From: Kingella potus
Lineage (GTDB): Bacteria > Pseudomonadota > Gammaproteobacteria > Burkholderiales > Neisseriaceae
Direction of reading: 5' to 3'
Assembly: GCF_900451175.1 (NCBI RefSeq)
Contig: NZ_UGJJ01000003.1
Span: 124,001 to 188,000 of the forward strand
Length of the DNA stretch: 64,000 bases
In this document: positions 32,031 through 40,002 of the stretch, one piece after another
Layout: every line of letters begins with the position of its first letter
Position numbering within the stretch: position 1 is the first letter of the stretch
Program-made: the position numbers and the translations under genes
Notes under the pieces: generated by a model
The model's input: the letters and a program-made list of their open reading frames with translations, nothing else
What the model was told of the DNA's origin: nothing
Database searches by the model: none

Positions 32031-32363
32031 CTAATGAAGCTGCAGCTTCTGATCGCGGTTTACCCCCAAAACACCGCGCACCTTGGAAAAATAAGCCTCC
32101 GCCGCAGCCATATCCTTGCCCTGCGGCACGGCAAGGGCAAAGCCGTTCATTGTTTTGTATTCGTACACCACTTTCGCGCCATACGCCTGCGCGGCCTGCA
32201 ACAGCGGCGCACTGCCGGTTTGCGCGTCATAAAAAACAATCAGATTGCGCGACGCGGCCGGATGCTCTGCTGCATGGGTGGGAACAGGCTGCGGGTTGCC
32301 CGCGCAGGCAGCGGCAGCCAGGCAGAACGACAATGCGGCGGCAGGGAAAACGGCGGTATTCAT
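32031..32363 (-). CDS. putative secreted/lipoprotein with inhibitor-I9-like domain
   Basis: 110 residues. A signal peptide (MNTAVFPAAALSFCLAAAAC) ends in a lipobox-like AAAC-AG, suggesting a lipoprotein, though the -3 residue is Ala rather than Leu. Residues about 40-110 (RNLIVFYDAQ, AYGAKVVYEYKTMNGFALAV, VRGVLGVNRDQ) resemble the ferredoxin-like inhibitor I9 fold of subtilase propeptides. It could be a small protease inhibitor or chaperone in the envelope. No protease gene is adjacent. Function unknown. Confidence 0.65.
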   Translation of the reverse strand: MNTAVFPAAALSFCLAAAACAGNPQPVPTHAAEHPAASRNLIVFYDAQTGSAPLLQAAQAYGAKVVYEYKTMNGFALAVPQGKDMAAAEAYFSKVRGVLGVNRDQKLQLH

Positions 32364-32665
32364 AAAGTATGCTTCCTGAAAAAAGCGGCATTCTAACCCA
32401 TTGCAGCCAAGCCATGCCGCCGCAGGCCTGCGTTTTTTCAGACGGCCTCCTGCGCAGGCAGGACATATTCATGCAGAACACCCGCACCCCGTCCGCCGCA
32501 ACGCAGCCCCGCCTTTCACAGCCCTTTCCCCTGTTTCTCGGCGGAGGCCGTCTGAAACATCCTTTTCAGACGGCCTCCGCCGCCTGTGGCAAACCTTCCG
32601 CCTGTGATAGAATCCGCACGTTTGTAAACAATGTTTGTCAGGCCGTCTGAAAAAAGGATAAAGCC
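32364..32665. other. 302-bp gap upstream of the GATase gene
   Basis: It contains a DUS pair at 32547-32581 and a single DUS directly before the GATase SD (32640-32651). Candidate -10 TAGAAT lies near 32607 (TGATAGAATCC). The plus-strand frame 32369-32650 is a shadow without family resemblance. Nothing else is seen. Confidence 0.5.
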
Positions 32666-33508
32666 ATGTGCCAGCTTCTCGGCATGAACTGCAACACCCC
32701 CACCGACATCGTTTTCTCGTTTGAAGGCTTCCGCAAACGCGGCGGCCTCACCGACCACCACGTAGACGGCTTCGGCATCGGCTTTTTCGAACAAAAAGGC
32801 ATCCGCCTGTTCCACGACGACAAGCCCAGCGCAAATTCCCCCGTTGCCGACCTGGTCAGAGCCTACCAAATCAAATCGGAAAACGTCATCGCCCACATCC
32901 GTAAAGCCACCAGCGGCCGCACTTCCCTTGCCAACACCCATCCTTTCGTGCGCGAAATGTGGGGCAGCTACTGGATGTTCGCCCACAACGGCCACCTGCA
33001 AAACTTCACCCCCGCACGCGGACGCTACTACCGCCCCGTCGGCAACACCGATTCCGAACGCGCCTTCTGCCACATACTTGAAGAGCTGAGAAACCGATCC
33101 GACGAACGCCCCTGCGACGACACCCTGTTCCGCACCCTGTCCCGCCTCGTGCGCGAAATCCGCAGCCACGGCCTTTTCAACTTCATCCTGTCGGACGGAC
33201 AGGTCATGTTCGCCCATGCCAGCACCCTGTTGCACTACATCGTCCGCCAGGCACCTTTCGGCGAAGCCCGCCTGCTCGACGACGACATCGCCGTCGATTT
33301 CTCCGCCGTTACCACGCCAAACGACCGCGTGGCCGTCATCGCCACCCTCCCCCTCACCGAAAACGAAACCTGGCAGCAGTTTGCCTGCGACGAACTCGTC
33401 ATGTTCCGCGACGGCGCAATCGTCCGGCGCGAATGCCCCGATCCGCCCCGCTACCTCTCCACAGAAGAAGGGCTTGCCCTTGCCCGCGCCGTCGGCGCAT
33501 CCGCATGA
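32666..33508 (+). CDS. class II glutamine amidotransferase (YafJ-like)
   Basis: 280 residues. The N-terminal nucleophile fold begins MCQLLGMN, with Cys2 as catalytic nucleophile after Met removal. HVDGFGIGFF, AHIRKATSG (glutamine-binding Arg), MFAHNGHLQNF and PVGNTDSERAFCHIL (NxDSE) are class II GATase motifs. There is no synthase domain, so it is the stand-alone YafJ type whose acceptor is unknown. It ends 10 bp before nrdR and is probably in an operon with it. Confidence 0.88.
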   Translation: MCQLLGMNCNTPTDIVFSFEGFRKRGGLTDHHVDGFGIGFFEQKGIRLFHDDKPSANSPVADLVRAYQIKSENVIAHIRKATSGRTSLANTHPFVREMWGSYWMFAHNGHLQNFTPARGRYYRPVGNTDSERAFCHILEELRNRSDERPCDDTLFRTLSRLVREIRSHGLFNFILSDGQVMFAHASTLLHYIVRQAPFGEARLLDDDIAVDFSAVTTPNDRVAVIATLPLTENETWQQFACDELVMFRDGAIVRRECPDPPRYLSTEEGLALARAVGASA

Positions 33509-33518
33509 GAACCACGCC

Positions 33519-34016
33519 ATGAAATGCCCTTTCTGCCAGCACACCGAAACGCAGGTTACCGACTCCCGCCTCACCGAAGACGGCAACTGCGTCCGCCGCC
33601 GCCGCCGCTGCCACGCCTGCGACAAACGCTTCATCACCGTCGAAACCCTGGACGTACGCCTGCCCGACATCGTCAAAAGCAACGGCAGCCGCGTTCCCTA
33701 CAACGCCCACAAGCTGCGCACCAGCCTCGAACGCGCCCTGCACAAACGCCCCTTCGACAGCGAAGACGTAGACGACTTGGTTGCCGTTATCGAAGGCCGC
33801 CTCTACCGCCTCGGCCTCAAAGAAGTGTCCTCGCAGCTAGTCGGCGAAATGGCCATGGAAGCCCTGCTCGCCACCGACCAGGTCGCCTATGTCCGCTTCG
33901 CCTCCGTCTATAAAAGTTTTAACGACGTATCCGAATTTACCCAGGCCATCGCCACCCTGTCCGCAGCGCACACCGCACATACGGCGGCACCTGCCGGAGC
34001 GGAACAGCCTACCTGA
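33519..34016 (+). CDS. nrdR: transcriptional repressor NrdR
   Basis: 165 residues. Zinc ribbon Cys3, Cys6, Cys31 and Cys34 (MKCPFCQHTE ... RRCHACDKRF) is followed by an ATP-cone domain (PDIVKSNGSRVPYNAHKLR onward). It represses ribonucleotide reductase genes through NrdR boxes, sensing ATP/dATP. No nrd genes are in the window. The C-terminal Ala-rich tail (about 15 residues) extends beyond the usual about 150-residue length. The start at 33519 gives the canonical MKCPFC. Confidence 0.95.
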   Translation: MKCPFCQHTETQVTDSRLTEDGNCVRRRRRCHACDKRFITVETLDVRLPDIVKSNGSRVPYNAHKLRTSLERALHKRPFDSEDVDDLVAVIEGRLYRLGLKEVSSQLVGEMAMEALLATDQVAYVRFASVYKSFNDVSEFTQAIATLSAAHTAHTAAPAGAEQPT

Positions 34017-34026
34017 CACCCGCCCC

Positions 34027-34075
34027 TTTTCAGACGGCCTGTCCGCTGCCGCAAGCCGGACAGGCCGTCTGAAAA
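34027..34075 (+). terminator. extended DUS hairpin terminator after nrdR
   Basis: Perfect 19-bp arms (34027-34045 and 34057-34075), longer than the 12-bp DUS itself, with an 11-nt loop. Confidence 0.75.
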
Positions 34076-34160
34076 AAGACACTTGCCTTCCAAACCGCCC
34101 GGCAGTATAAACACCGGCGGCAGCATTCCCCCTCCAACCCCGTTTCCAGAAAGGAAAAAT

Positions 34161-35354
34161 ATGTTCTTCGACAAAATCCAAACCGCCCCCGCCGATCCCA
34201 TCCTCGGCTTGGGCGAAGCCTTCAAAGCCGAAACCCGCCCCGAAAAAGTCAATCTCGGCATCGGCGTATACAAAGACGCAGAGGGCAACACCCCCGTACT
34301 CAAAGCCGTCAAAGCCGCCGAAACCCGCCTGTTGGCCGAAGAAAAAACCAAAAACTACCTCGGCATCGACGGCGTAGCCGCCTACAACGCAGAAACGCAG
34401 AAACTCCTCTTTGGTGCAGACAGCGAAATCATTGCCTCCCGCCGTGCCAAAACCGCCCAAACCCTCGGCGGCACCGGTGCGCTGCGCATCGCCGCCGAAT
34501 TTGTCAAACGCCAAACCGAAGCCGCCTCCGTCTGGATTTCCACCCCCACCTGGCCGAACCATAACGCCATCTTCGAAACCGTCGGCGTAAACATCCGCAA
34601 CTACCGCTATTACGACAAAGCCGCCCACGCCCTCGACTGGGACGGTCTGACCGCCGACCTCGCCCAAGCGGAAAAAGGCGACGTGGTACTGTTTCACGGC
34701 TGCTGCCACAACCCCACCGGCATCGACCCCACGCCCGAACAATGGGACGCGCTGGCAAAAATGTCCGCCGAAAAAGGCTGGCTGCCCCTCTTCGACTTCG
34801 CCTACCAGGGGCTTGCCAACGGCATCGAAGAAGACGCATACGGCCTGCGCGCATTTGCCAAACACAATAAAGAGCTGCTTGTCGCCAGCTCCTACTCCAA
34901 AAATTTCGGTATGTACAACGAGCGCGTCGGCGCATTTACCGTAGTGGCCGAAAACGAAGAAACCGCCAACCGCGCGTTCAGCCAGGTCAAAGCCATCATC
35001 CGCACCATCTATTCCAACCCCGCCTCCCACGGCGGCCACACCGTAGCCATGGTGCTGCAAGACCCCGCACTCAAAGCGCAATGGATAGGCGAACTTGACG
35101 AAATGCGGGCGCGCATCAAAGAAATGCGGCAGAAATTCGTCGATACCCTCAAAGAAAAAGGTGCGAAACAAGACTTCGGCTTCATCATCAGACAAAACGG
35201 CATGTTCTCCTTCTCCGGCCTCACGCCCGAACAGGTAGACCGTCTGAAAGACGAGTTTGCCGTTTACGCCGTCCGCTCCGGCCGCATCAACGTTGCCGGC
35301 ATGACCAACGCCAACATCGGCTATCTGTGCGAAAGCATTGTCAAAGTACTGTAA
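34161..35354 (+). CDS. aspC: aromatic/aspartate aminotransferase
   Basis: 397 residues with AAGGAAA 7 bp before ATG. Fold type I aminotransferase of the aspartate family Ia: NLGIGVYKDAEGNTPVL near the N terminus, GCCHNPTGIDPT (Asn binding PLP), DFAYQGLANG (Asp/Tyr), and the PLP lysine in VASSYSKNFGMYNERVG. A C-terminal Arg in the SGRINVAGM region binds the substrate carboxylate. It interconverts aspartate/oxaloacetate and possibly aromatic amino acids (AspC or TyrB cannot be separated by sight). Confidence 0.92.
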   Translation: MFFDKIQTAPADPILGLGEAFKAETRPEKVNLGIGVYKDAEGNTPVLKAVKAAETRLLAEEKTKNYLGIDGVAAYNAETQKLLFGADSEIIASRRAKTAQTLGGTGALRIAAEFVKRQTEAASVWISTPTWPNHNAIFETVGVNIRNYRYYDKAAHALDWDGLTADLAQAEKGDVVLFHGCCHNPTGIDPTPEQWDALAKMSAEKGWLPLFDFAYQGLANGIEEDAYGLRAFAKHNKELLVASSYSKNFGMYNERVGAFTVVAENEETANRAFSQVKAIIRTIYSNPASHGGHTVAMVLQDPALKAQWIGELDEMRARIKEMRQKFVDTLKEKGAKQDFGFIIRQNGMFSFSGLTPEQVDRLKDEFAVYAVRSGRINVAGMTNANIGYLCESIVKVL

Positions 35355-35370
35355 CGCGTCCGCGCAATAA

Positions 35371-35406
35371 AAGAGGCCGTCTGAAAATATTTTCAGACGG
35401 CCTCTT
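35371..35406. terminator. perfect 36-bp DUS palindrome, bidirectional terminator
   Basis: Two 18-bp arms with no spacer, centred on an inverted DUS pair (AGGCCGTCTGAA and its complement). It lies between convergent aspC and leuD and serves both. Confidence 0.8.
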
Positions 35407-35427
35407 TGGTATTTTTCCTCATCCCGC

Positions 35428-36069
35428 TCATCCGTGAAACAGCCACGGCTGGCTGTTTTTCCGCTCCGCTTCAAAGCCGCGTATCTCATCGGCATGCTGC
35501 AAAGTCAGGCCGATTTCGTCCAAGCCGTTCAGCAGGCAGTGCTTGCGGTGTTCGGTAATTTCAAACGCGAACGACTGTCCCGAAGGCGTGGTAACGATCT
35601 GCCGCTCCAAATCGACGGACAGCGTGTAACCTTCGTTTGCTTCCACTTCCCGAAACAGCCCGTCCACCGTATCTTCGTCCAACACAATCGGCAGCAGGCC
35701 GTTTTTATAGCAGTTGTTGAAAAAAATATCGGCGAAACTGGGCGCAATCACCGCGCGGAAGCCGTAATCGTCCAATGCCCACGGCGCATGTTCGCGTGAA
35801 GAACCGCAGCCGAAATTCTTGCGCGTCAGCAGGATTTGCGCCCCACGGTAACGCGGTTTGTTCAGCGGAAAATCCGGATTCAGCGGCCGTTTGCTGTTGT
35901 CCATGCCCGGCTCGCCGTGATCGAGATAACGCCACTCGTCAAAGGCATTCGGGCCGAAACCGGAGCGTTTGATCGATTTGAGAAACTGCTTGGGAATAAT
36001 CGCGTCGGTATCGACATTGGCACGATCCAGCGGAGCGACAACGGCGGTCAGTTTGGTAAATGCTTTCAT
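35428..36069 (-). CDS. leuD: 3-isopropylmalate dehydratase small subunit
   Basis: 213 residues from ATG 36069. Aconitase swivel domain: ANVDTDAIIPKQFLKSIKR at the start, GCGSSREHAPWAL near residue 95, and SFADIFFNNCYKNGLLPI. It works with LeuC (not in the window) to isomerise 2- to 3-isopropylmalate. It is separated from leuA by 16 kb. The upstream lipoprotein gene is 78 bp away on the same strand. Confidence 0.96.
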   Translation of the reverse strand: MKAFTKLTAVVAPLDRANVDTDAIIPKQFLKSIKRSGFGPNAFDEWRYLDHGEPGMDNSKRPLNPDFPLNKPRYRGAQILLTRKNFGCGSSREHAPWALDDYGFRAVIAPSFADIFFNNCYKNGLLPIVLDEDTVDGLFREVEANEGYTLSVDLERQIVTTPSGQSFAFEITEHRKHCLLNGLDEIGLTLQHADEIRGFEAERKNSQPWLFHG

Positions 36070-36147
36070 GGTGTTCCTGTATGTGCGTTGTTTGTCGGAC
36101 AATAAAGCAGGCAGCCCGGAACATTCCAAGCTGTCTGCCAAAGCCGC

Positions 36148-36369
36148 TTATTCGGTCGCGTCTTCGATTTTCTCGCCGACGTGCGAAATACCGCGGCCGA
36201 CGGCATTGCCGCCTTTTTTCACCGCATCTTTGGTTTTATCCCAACCGTGTTCGATACTGTGGCCGGTTTTTTCCGCATTTTCGGAAGCATCTTCCTTCAT
36301 GCCGTGCCAAGTGCTGGAACAGGCTGCCAAAGCAAATGTGGCTAGTGTCAGGGCAAGTACTTTTTTCAT
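36148..36369 (-). CDS. small entericidin-like lipoprotein
   Basis: 73 residues from ATG 36369, preceded by AAGGAAACC. Signal peptide MKKVLALTLATFALAAC with a perfect lipobox LAAC, then an amphipathic Lys/Glu-rich mature part with repeating turns (ENAEKTGHSIEHGWDKTKDA, VGRGISHVGEKIED). It resembles EcnA/EcnB-type entericidin or small stress lipoproteins. It is upstream of leuD on the same strand, but a link to leucine synthesis is not implied. Promoter and 5' hairpin are visible. Confidence 0.75.
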   Translation of the reverse strand: MKKVLALTLATFALAACSSTWHGMKEDASENAEKTGHSIEHGWDKTKDAVKKGGNAVGRGISHVGEKIEDATE

Positions 36370-36399
36370 ACTGGTTTCCTTAGAAAATATTACTGAAAC

Positions 36400-36456
36400 A
36401 GAGACACGGCTCAATCCGTGTCCCAGCGATTATATAGCCAAACGCCTGCCGCGCAA
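36400..36456 (-). promoter_or_regulatory. promoter and 5'-end hairpin of the small lipoprotein gene
   Basis: On the minus strand, -35 TTGCGC (plus 36451-36456), 16 bp, -10 TATAAT (plus 36429-36434), then GACACGG-ATTGAG-CCGTGTC at the predicted transcript start. Such a hairpin would stabilise the message against 5'-end decay. Confidence 0.65.
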
Positions 36457-36494
36457 GCCGGGCGGCACACAGGCCGGACGTGTTTACACAAAAA

Positions 36495-36860
36495 TCACTG
36501 CGGCGAATGCAGGCCGATACGGTTGCCCTCGCTGTCTTCCACAAACGCGGCAAAACCGTTGGCGATAGCAAATTTCCCGCGCAGCAGCCTGCCGCCGCAT
36601 TCCACCGCCTTTTGCGCCGCCGATTCGCAGTCTGCACAACTGAAAAACAGCGTGCAGCCGCCGCAGGCAGAGGAATCCGCACCTTCATCGTGCCAAATCA
36701 TGCCGCTCACGCCGTAACGCTGCCAGTCCGCACCGAAAAGATAAAAACGGCCGCCCGCCACTTCCTACAAAGGCAGGCCGAACACATTTTCATAAAACGC
36801 CTTCGCCCGCGCCATTTCCTGCGCATGGATGCCGAACCAGCCGACGGGATTGTCCGCCAT
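36495..36860 (-). pseudogene. VOC-family (glyoxalase-like) protein interrupted by an amber codon
   Basis: From ATG 36860 (SD AAAGGAAAAACC) the frame reads MADNPVGWFGIHAQEMARAK, then AFYENVFGLPL, then TAG at 36766-36768. It continues without shift as EVAGGRFYLFGADWQRYGVS to IGLHSPQ at 36495. The 122-codon whole is a typical short vicinal-oxygen-chelate protein (AFYxxVFG...; final FAAFVEDSEGNRIGL with a metal Glu). Only one base separates it from intact: CAG, GAG, AAG or TGG could have become TAG. A recent pseudogene, a suppressed gene, or a sequencing error. Confidence 0.8.
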
Positions 36861-37036
36861 GGTTTTTCCTTTCTTAAACGGATTTAACGGTTTGCCAAAC
36901 GGGAAAGATTCCACACCTTTTCAGACGGCCTTTTGCCGTGCCGAAACATTCTGCCGACGGAGACAAACAATATGCAGATGGGAAAACGGATGAAATGCGG
37001 CGGCGTTACCGGAGACAGGCCGGCGGAAAAACCGCG

Positions 37037-37804
37037 TTACAGACGTACTTCTATGCCCGCCCTGCGCATGGCTTCTTTGGCTTCACGGACGGAGATTTCG
37101 CCAAAATGAAAGATGCTGGCCGCCAATACGGCATCGGCTCTGCCTTCTTTGATGCCGTCAATCAGATGCTGCACGCTGCCTACGCCGCCCGAAGCGATAA
37201 CGGGTATGCCGACCGCTTCGCTGACGGCGCGGGTAAGCGGCAGGTTGAAGCCTTGTCTGGTGCCGTCCCTGTCCATGCTGGTCAGCAGGATTTCGCCTGC
37301 GCCGCGCCGCTGCATTTCCACCGCCCACTCTACCGCGTCCAAACCGGTAGCATTGCGCCCGCCGTGGGTGAAAATTTCCCAGCGGGTGTTTTCGGGATTG
37401 ACGGCTTTGGCATCAACGGCGGTAACAATGGCCTGCGAGCCGAAAAAGGCGGCTGCCTCGCCGACCAGATCGGGATTGCTTACGGCGGCGGTGTTGATGC
37501 TTACTTTATCCGCACCGGCATTGAGCAGGCGGCGGATGTCGGCAATGCTGCGCACCCCGCCGCCGACGGTAAGGGGGATGAAGACGTGTTCGGCCACTTC
37601 TTCGATAACGTGCAGAATGGTGTCGCGGTTGTCGGAAGAGGCGGTAATATCGAGAAAGGTAATTTCGTCCGCGCCTTCGTCGTTGTAGCGTTTGGCGACT
37701 GCAACGGGATCGCCCGCGTCGCGCAGGCCGAGAAAATTCACGCCTTTGACGACGCGGCCGTCTTTCACGTCCAAACAGGGAATGATGCGTTTTGCCAGTG
37801 CCAT
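37037..37804 (-). CDS. hisF: imidazole glycerol phosphate synthase subunit HisF (cyclase)
   Basis: 255 residues from ATG 37804 (the longer frame overlaps the neighbouring gene). TIM barrel: IIPCLDVKDGRVVKGVNF with the catalytic Asp near residue 12, phosphate sites TVGGGVRS and VIASGGVGS, and catalytic Asp in LTSMDRDGTRQGF. With HisH (39236) it makes IGP and AICAR from PRFAR. Order on the minus strand is hisH, hisA, membrane protein, hisF. Confidence 0.97.
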   Translation of the reverse strand: MALAKRIIPCLDVKDGRVVKGVNFLGLRDAGDPVAVAKRYNDEGADEITFLDITASSDNRDTILHVIEEVAEHVFIPLTVGGGVRSIADIRRLLNAGADKVSINTAAVSNPDLVGEAAAFFGSQAIVTAVDAKAVNPENTRWEIFTHGGRNATGLDAVEWAVEMQRRGAGEILLTSMDRDGTRQGFNLPLTRAVSEAVGIPVIASGGVGSVQHLIDGIKEGRADAVLAASIFHFGEISVREAKEAMRRAGIEVRL

Positions 37805-37854
37805 GTTGTTTTCCGTAAAACGGCAGCCCCGAAAACGAAGGCTGCGGCGCGGGT

Positions 37855-38178
37855 TCAGCCGATAAACGGGGAGAGAACGGCTTTGGTGTTTTCGGGCAGC
37901 CCGAGCCAGTAGAAGCCCATCGAGCCAAGGGCGGCTATGGCGAGCGTAACGGCAAAGCTGCTGGACAGGCGGTTTACGGCGGTCAGCACCAGCGCGGTAT
38001 AGAGCCACTGCACGCCGATACCCGCCATCCATACGCCGTCCATCTGCGGCAGGCTCATGGTCATGAAGCCGCGTATGATGACGACGATCACCATAAATCC
38101 CAGGCTTTCGGACAGGGCGTAGATGTCGCGGTTGGCCGACCAGATGATCCAGAATCCCAAAACAAATGCTTCTAACAT
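37855..38178 (-). CDS. small integral membrane protein of unknown function
   Basis: 107 residues, about three to four hydrophobic helices (LEAFVLGFWIIW; LGFMVIVVIIRGFM; GIGVQWLYTALVLTAV; FAVTLAIAALGSMGFYWLGL). No signal peptide and no motif I recognise. It sits between hisA (46 bp) and hisF (50 bp) on the same strand, so it is expressed with histidine genes by position only. Function not inferred. Confidence 0.75.
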   Translation of the reverse strand: MLEAFVLGFWIIWSANRDIYALSESLGFMVIVVIIRGFMTMSLPQMDGVWMAGIGVQWLYTALVLTAVNRLSSSFAVTLAIAALGSMGFYWLGLPENTKAVLSPFIG

Positions 38179-38224
38179 TTTTATTCCTTATGTTTGTTGT
38201 GTCTTACCCGTAAAAATCCCTGCT

Positions 38225-38968
38225 TTACCGCCGTGTCAGACTGTCCGCCAGCTTCTGTGCTTCGGCAAAATCGATACTGCCCTCATAGATGGCGCGGCCT
38301 GTAATCGCGCCGGTAACGCCGTACGGCTCGGCGGCGCACAGGGCGCGTACGTCGTCAAGATCGGTCAGGCCGCCCGAGGCGGTAACCGGCAGGCCGGTTT
38401 CCTGTGCCAGCCTGATGGTGGCTTCGGTGTTGATGCCTTTCATCATGCCGTCGCGGCCGATGTCGGTGTAGATGATGCCGTTTACCCCGTCGCCGGCAAA
38501 ACGCCGCCCCAAATCGGCGGCGCGGTGCTGCGTCAGCTTCGCCCAGCCGTCCACAGCCACCATGCCGTCCTTTGCGTCAAGGCCGACAATGATGTGTCCG
38601 GCAAATTCTTTGCAGGCTTCGCGTACGAAAGCGGGATTTTCGGCGGCGGCCGTGCCGATGATGACATCGTTCAGCCCCAAGCCGAGGTATTTTTCGATAG
38701 TGGCAAGATTGCGGATGCCGCCGCCGAGCTGGACGGGAATGTGTTGCGCAACGGCTTCGAGTATCGCTTGGATGGCAGGAAAATTTTTCGGTTCGCCCGC
38801 AAAAGCACCGTTCAAATCCACCAAATGCAGGCGGCGTGCGCCCTGTTGCAGCCAGTGGTGTGCGGTTTCGGCCGGGTTGTCGGAAAAAACAGTGGCATCG
38901 TCCATAACGCCTTGGCGCAGACGGACGCATTTTCCGTCTTTCAGGTCGATGGCGGGAATCAGCAGCAT
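38225..38968 (-). CDS. hisA: ProFAR isomerase
   Basis: 247 residues. TIM barrel homologous to HisF: LLIPAIDLKDGKCVRLRQG with catalytic Asp near residue 8, GGGIRNLATIEKYLG, YTDIGRDGMMKGINTE (second catalytic Asp), and TASGGLTDLDD. It opens the ProFAR ring to PRFAR, substrate of HisHF. Followed 46 bp later by the membrane-protein gene. Confidence 0.97.
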   Translation of the reverse strand: MLLIPAIDLKDGKCVRLRQGVMDDATVFSDNPAETAHHWLQQGARRLHLVDLNGAFAGEPKNFPAIQAILEAVAQHIPVQLGGGIRNLATIEKYLGLGLNDVIIGTAAAENPAFVREACKEFAGHIIVGLDAKDGMVAVDGWAKLTQHRAADLGRRFAGDGVNGIIYTDIGRDGMMKGINTEATIRLAQETGLPVTASGGLTDLDDVRALCAAEPYGVTGAITGRAIYEGSIDFAEAQKLADSLTRR

Positions 38969-39235
38969 GGGTTTGTCCTTTGCAATCGGGCGGCGCAGGC
39001 CGTCTGAAATGACGGCCGGACGGCTTTCGGATTTTGCCTCACTTCGCTTTCAGACGGCCTCTCCTTTATATATTTATAACGGAGAGGCCGCCGATATTGC
39101 TTTTGAATACATTTAAAGCAACATGTAAACGACATGTAAAATCTATTTTACACAAATTAGGGCTTATTCACAATTAATTTGCAATATTTTTGCCCATACG
39201 TCATGCAGCGGCGTATTGCGCGTGCGAAGCAGGCT
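38969..39235 (-). promoter_or_regulatory. hisA upstream region with DUS pair and direct repeats
   Basis: 267 bp between hisH and hisA. It holds a DUS inverted pair (near 38998-39062), then AT-rich DNA with a 9-bp direct repeat ACATGTAAA at 39121-39129 and 39132-39140. On the minus strand TTTACA, 17 bp, TTTAAA could be a promoter overlapping these repeats. Histidine genes here are therefore probably in two units. Confidence 0.45.
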
Positions 39236-39880
39236 CTAAATGCGCCAAGACAAGAAATTGCGCAGCAGAATCAGGCCGGCATCGTGGCTTTTTTCGGCGT
39301 GAAACTGGGTGGCAAACACGTTTTCGCGGCCGACAATGCAGGCGAAAGGCGCGGGGTAGTCGCTTTCGGCCAATATGGTGCTTTCGTCTTGCGGAGCGAA
39401 ATAATAGCTGTGGACGAAGTAGAAATGGGTGTTTTGCGGAATGTCGCGGAACAACGGATGCGGACGGATTTGGTGCACGGTGTTCCAGCCCATGTGCGGC
39501 ACTTTCAGACGGCCTCCCGCGCTGTCGGTGAGGCCGTCTGAAAAGCGTTTTACTCTGCCGGCAAACAGGCCGATTCCGTGCGTGCCGCCTTCTTCGCTGT
39601 AATCGAACAGAAGCTGCGCGCCGACGCAGATGCCGAAGAAGGGTTTGTTTTTCAAACCGTCGGCCACAGCCTCGCCCAGTCCGCTGTTGTTCAACGCGGC
39701 CATGCAGTCGGGCATTGCGCCTTGTCCGGGAAAAACGATTCTGTCGGCCGCGGCGACTTCTTCGGCTTTGTCGGTCAGGACAATCTGCGTCCGGCTGCCG
39801 GCAAGGCGGGCGGCCTCGCGCACGGATCCGAGCACGGAATGCAGGTTGCCCATGCCGTAATCGACGATGGCGGTTTTCAT
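39236..39880 (-). CDS. hisH: imidazole glycerol phosphate synthase subunit HisH (glutaminase)
   Basis: 214 residues. Class I GATase: TAIVDYGMGNLHSV start, oxyanion FPGQGAMPDC, catalytic Cys in FFGICVGAQLLFDYS, and catalytic His-Glu in ATQFHAEKSHD. It feeds ammonia to HisF. Odd feature: an inverted DUS pair lies inside the coding sequence (39504-39515 and 39531-39542), encoding RFSDGLTDSAGGRLKVPH. Read as mRNA it would form a 12-bp stem in mid-gene. Confidence 0.96.
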   Translation of the reverse strand: MKTAIVDYGMGNLHSVLGSVREAARLAGSRTQIVLTDKAEEVAAADRIVFPGQGAMPDCMAALNNSGLGEAVADGLKNKPFFGICVGAQLLFDYSEEGGTHGIGLFAGRVKRFSDGLTDSAGGRLKVPHMGWNTVHQIRPHPLFRDIPQNTHFYFVHSYYFAPQDESTILAESDYPAPFACIVGRENVFATQFHAEKSHDAGLILLRNFLSWRI

Positions 39881-40002
39881 GTTTGATCCTTTATTAAAGG
39901 TATTAAAGGCGGATTGGAATGAGAAGGCCGTCTGAAAAACGGAATGCGGCTTTCAGACGGCCTGTTGCCGGGCGGTGTTTCAATTGCGTCGGAGCCGCAT
40001 TT

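Noticed and set aside
30903..32396. 497-codon plus-strand frame opposite mnmA
   Set aside because: Antisense shadow of mnmA, whose PP-loop and catalytic cysteines are intact.
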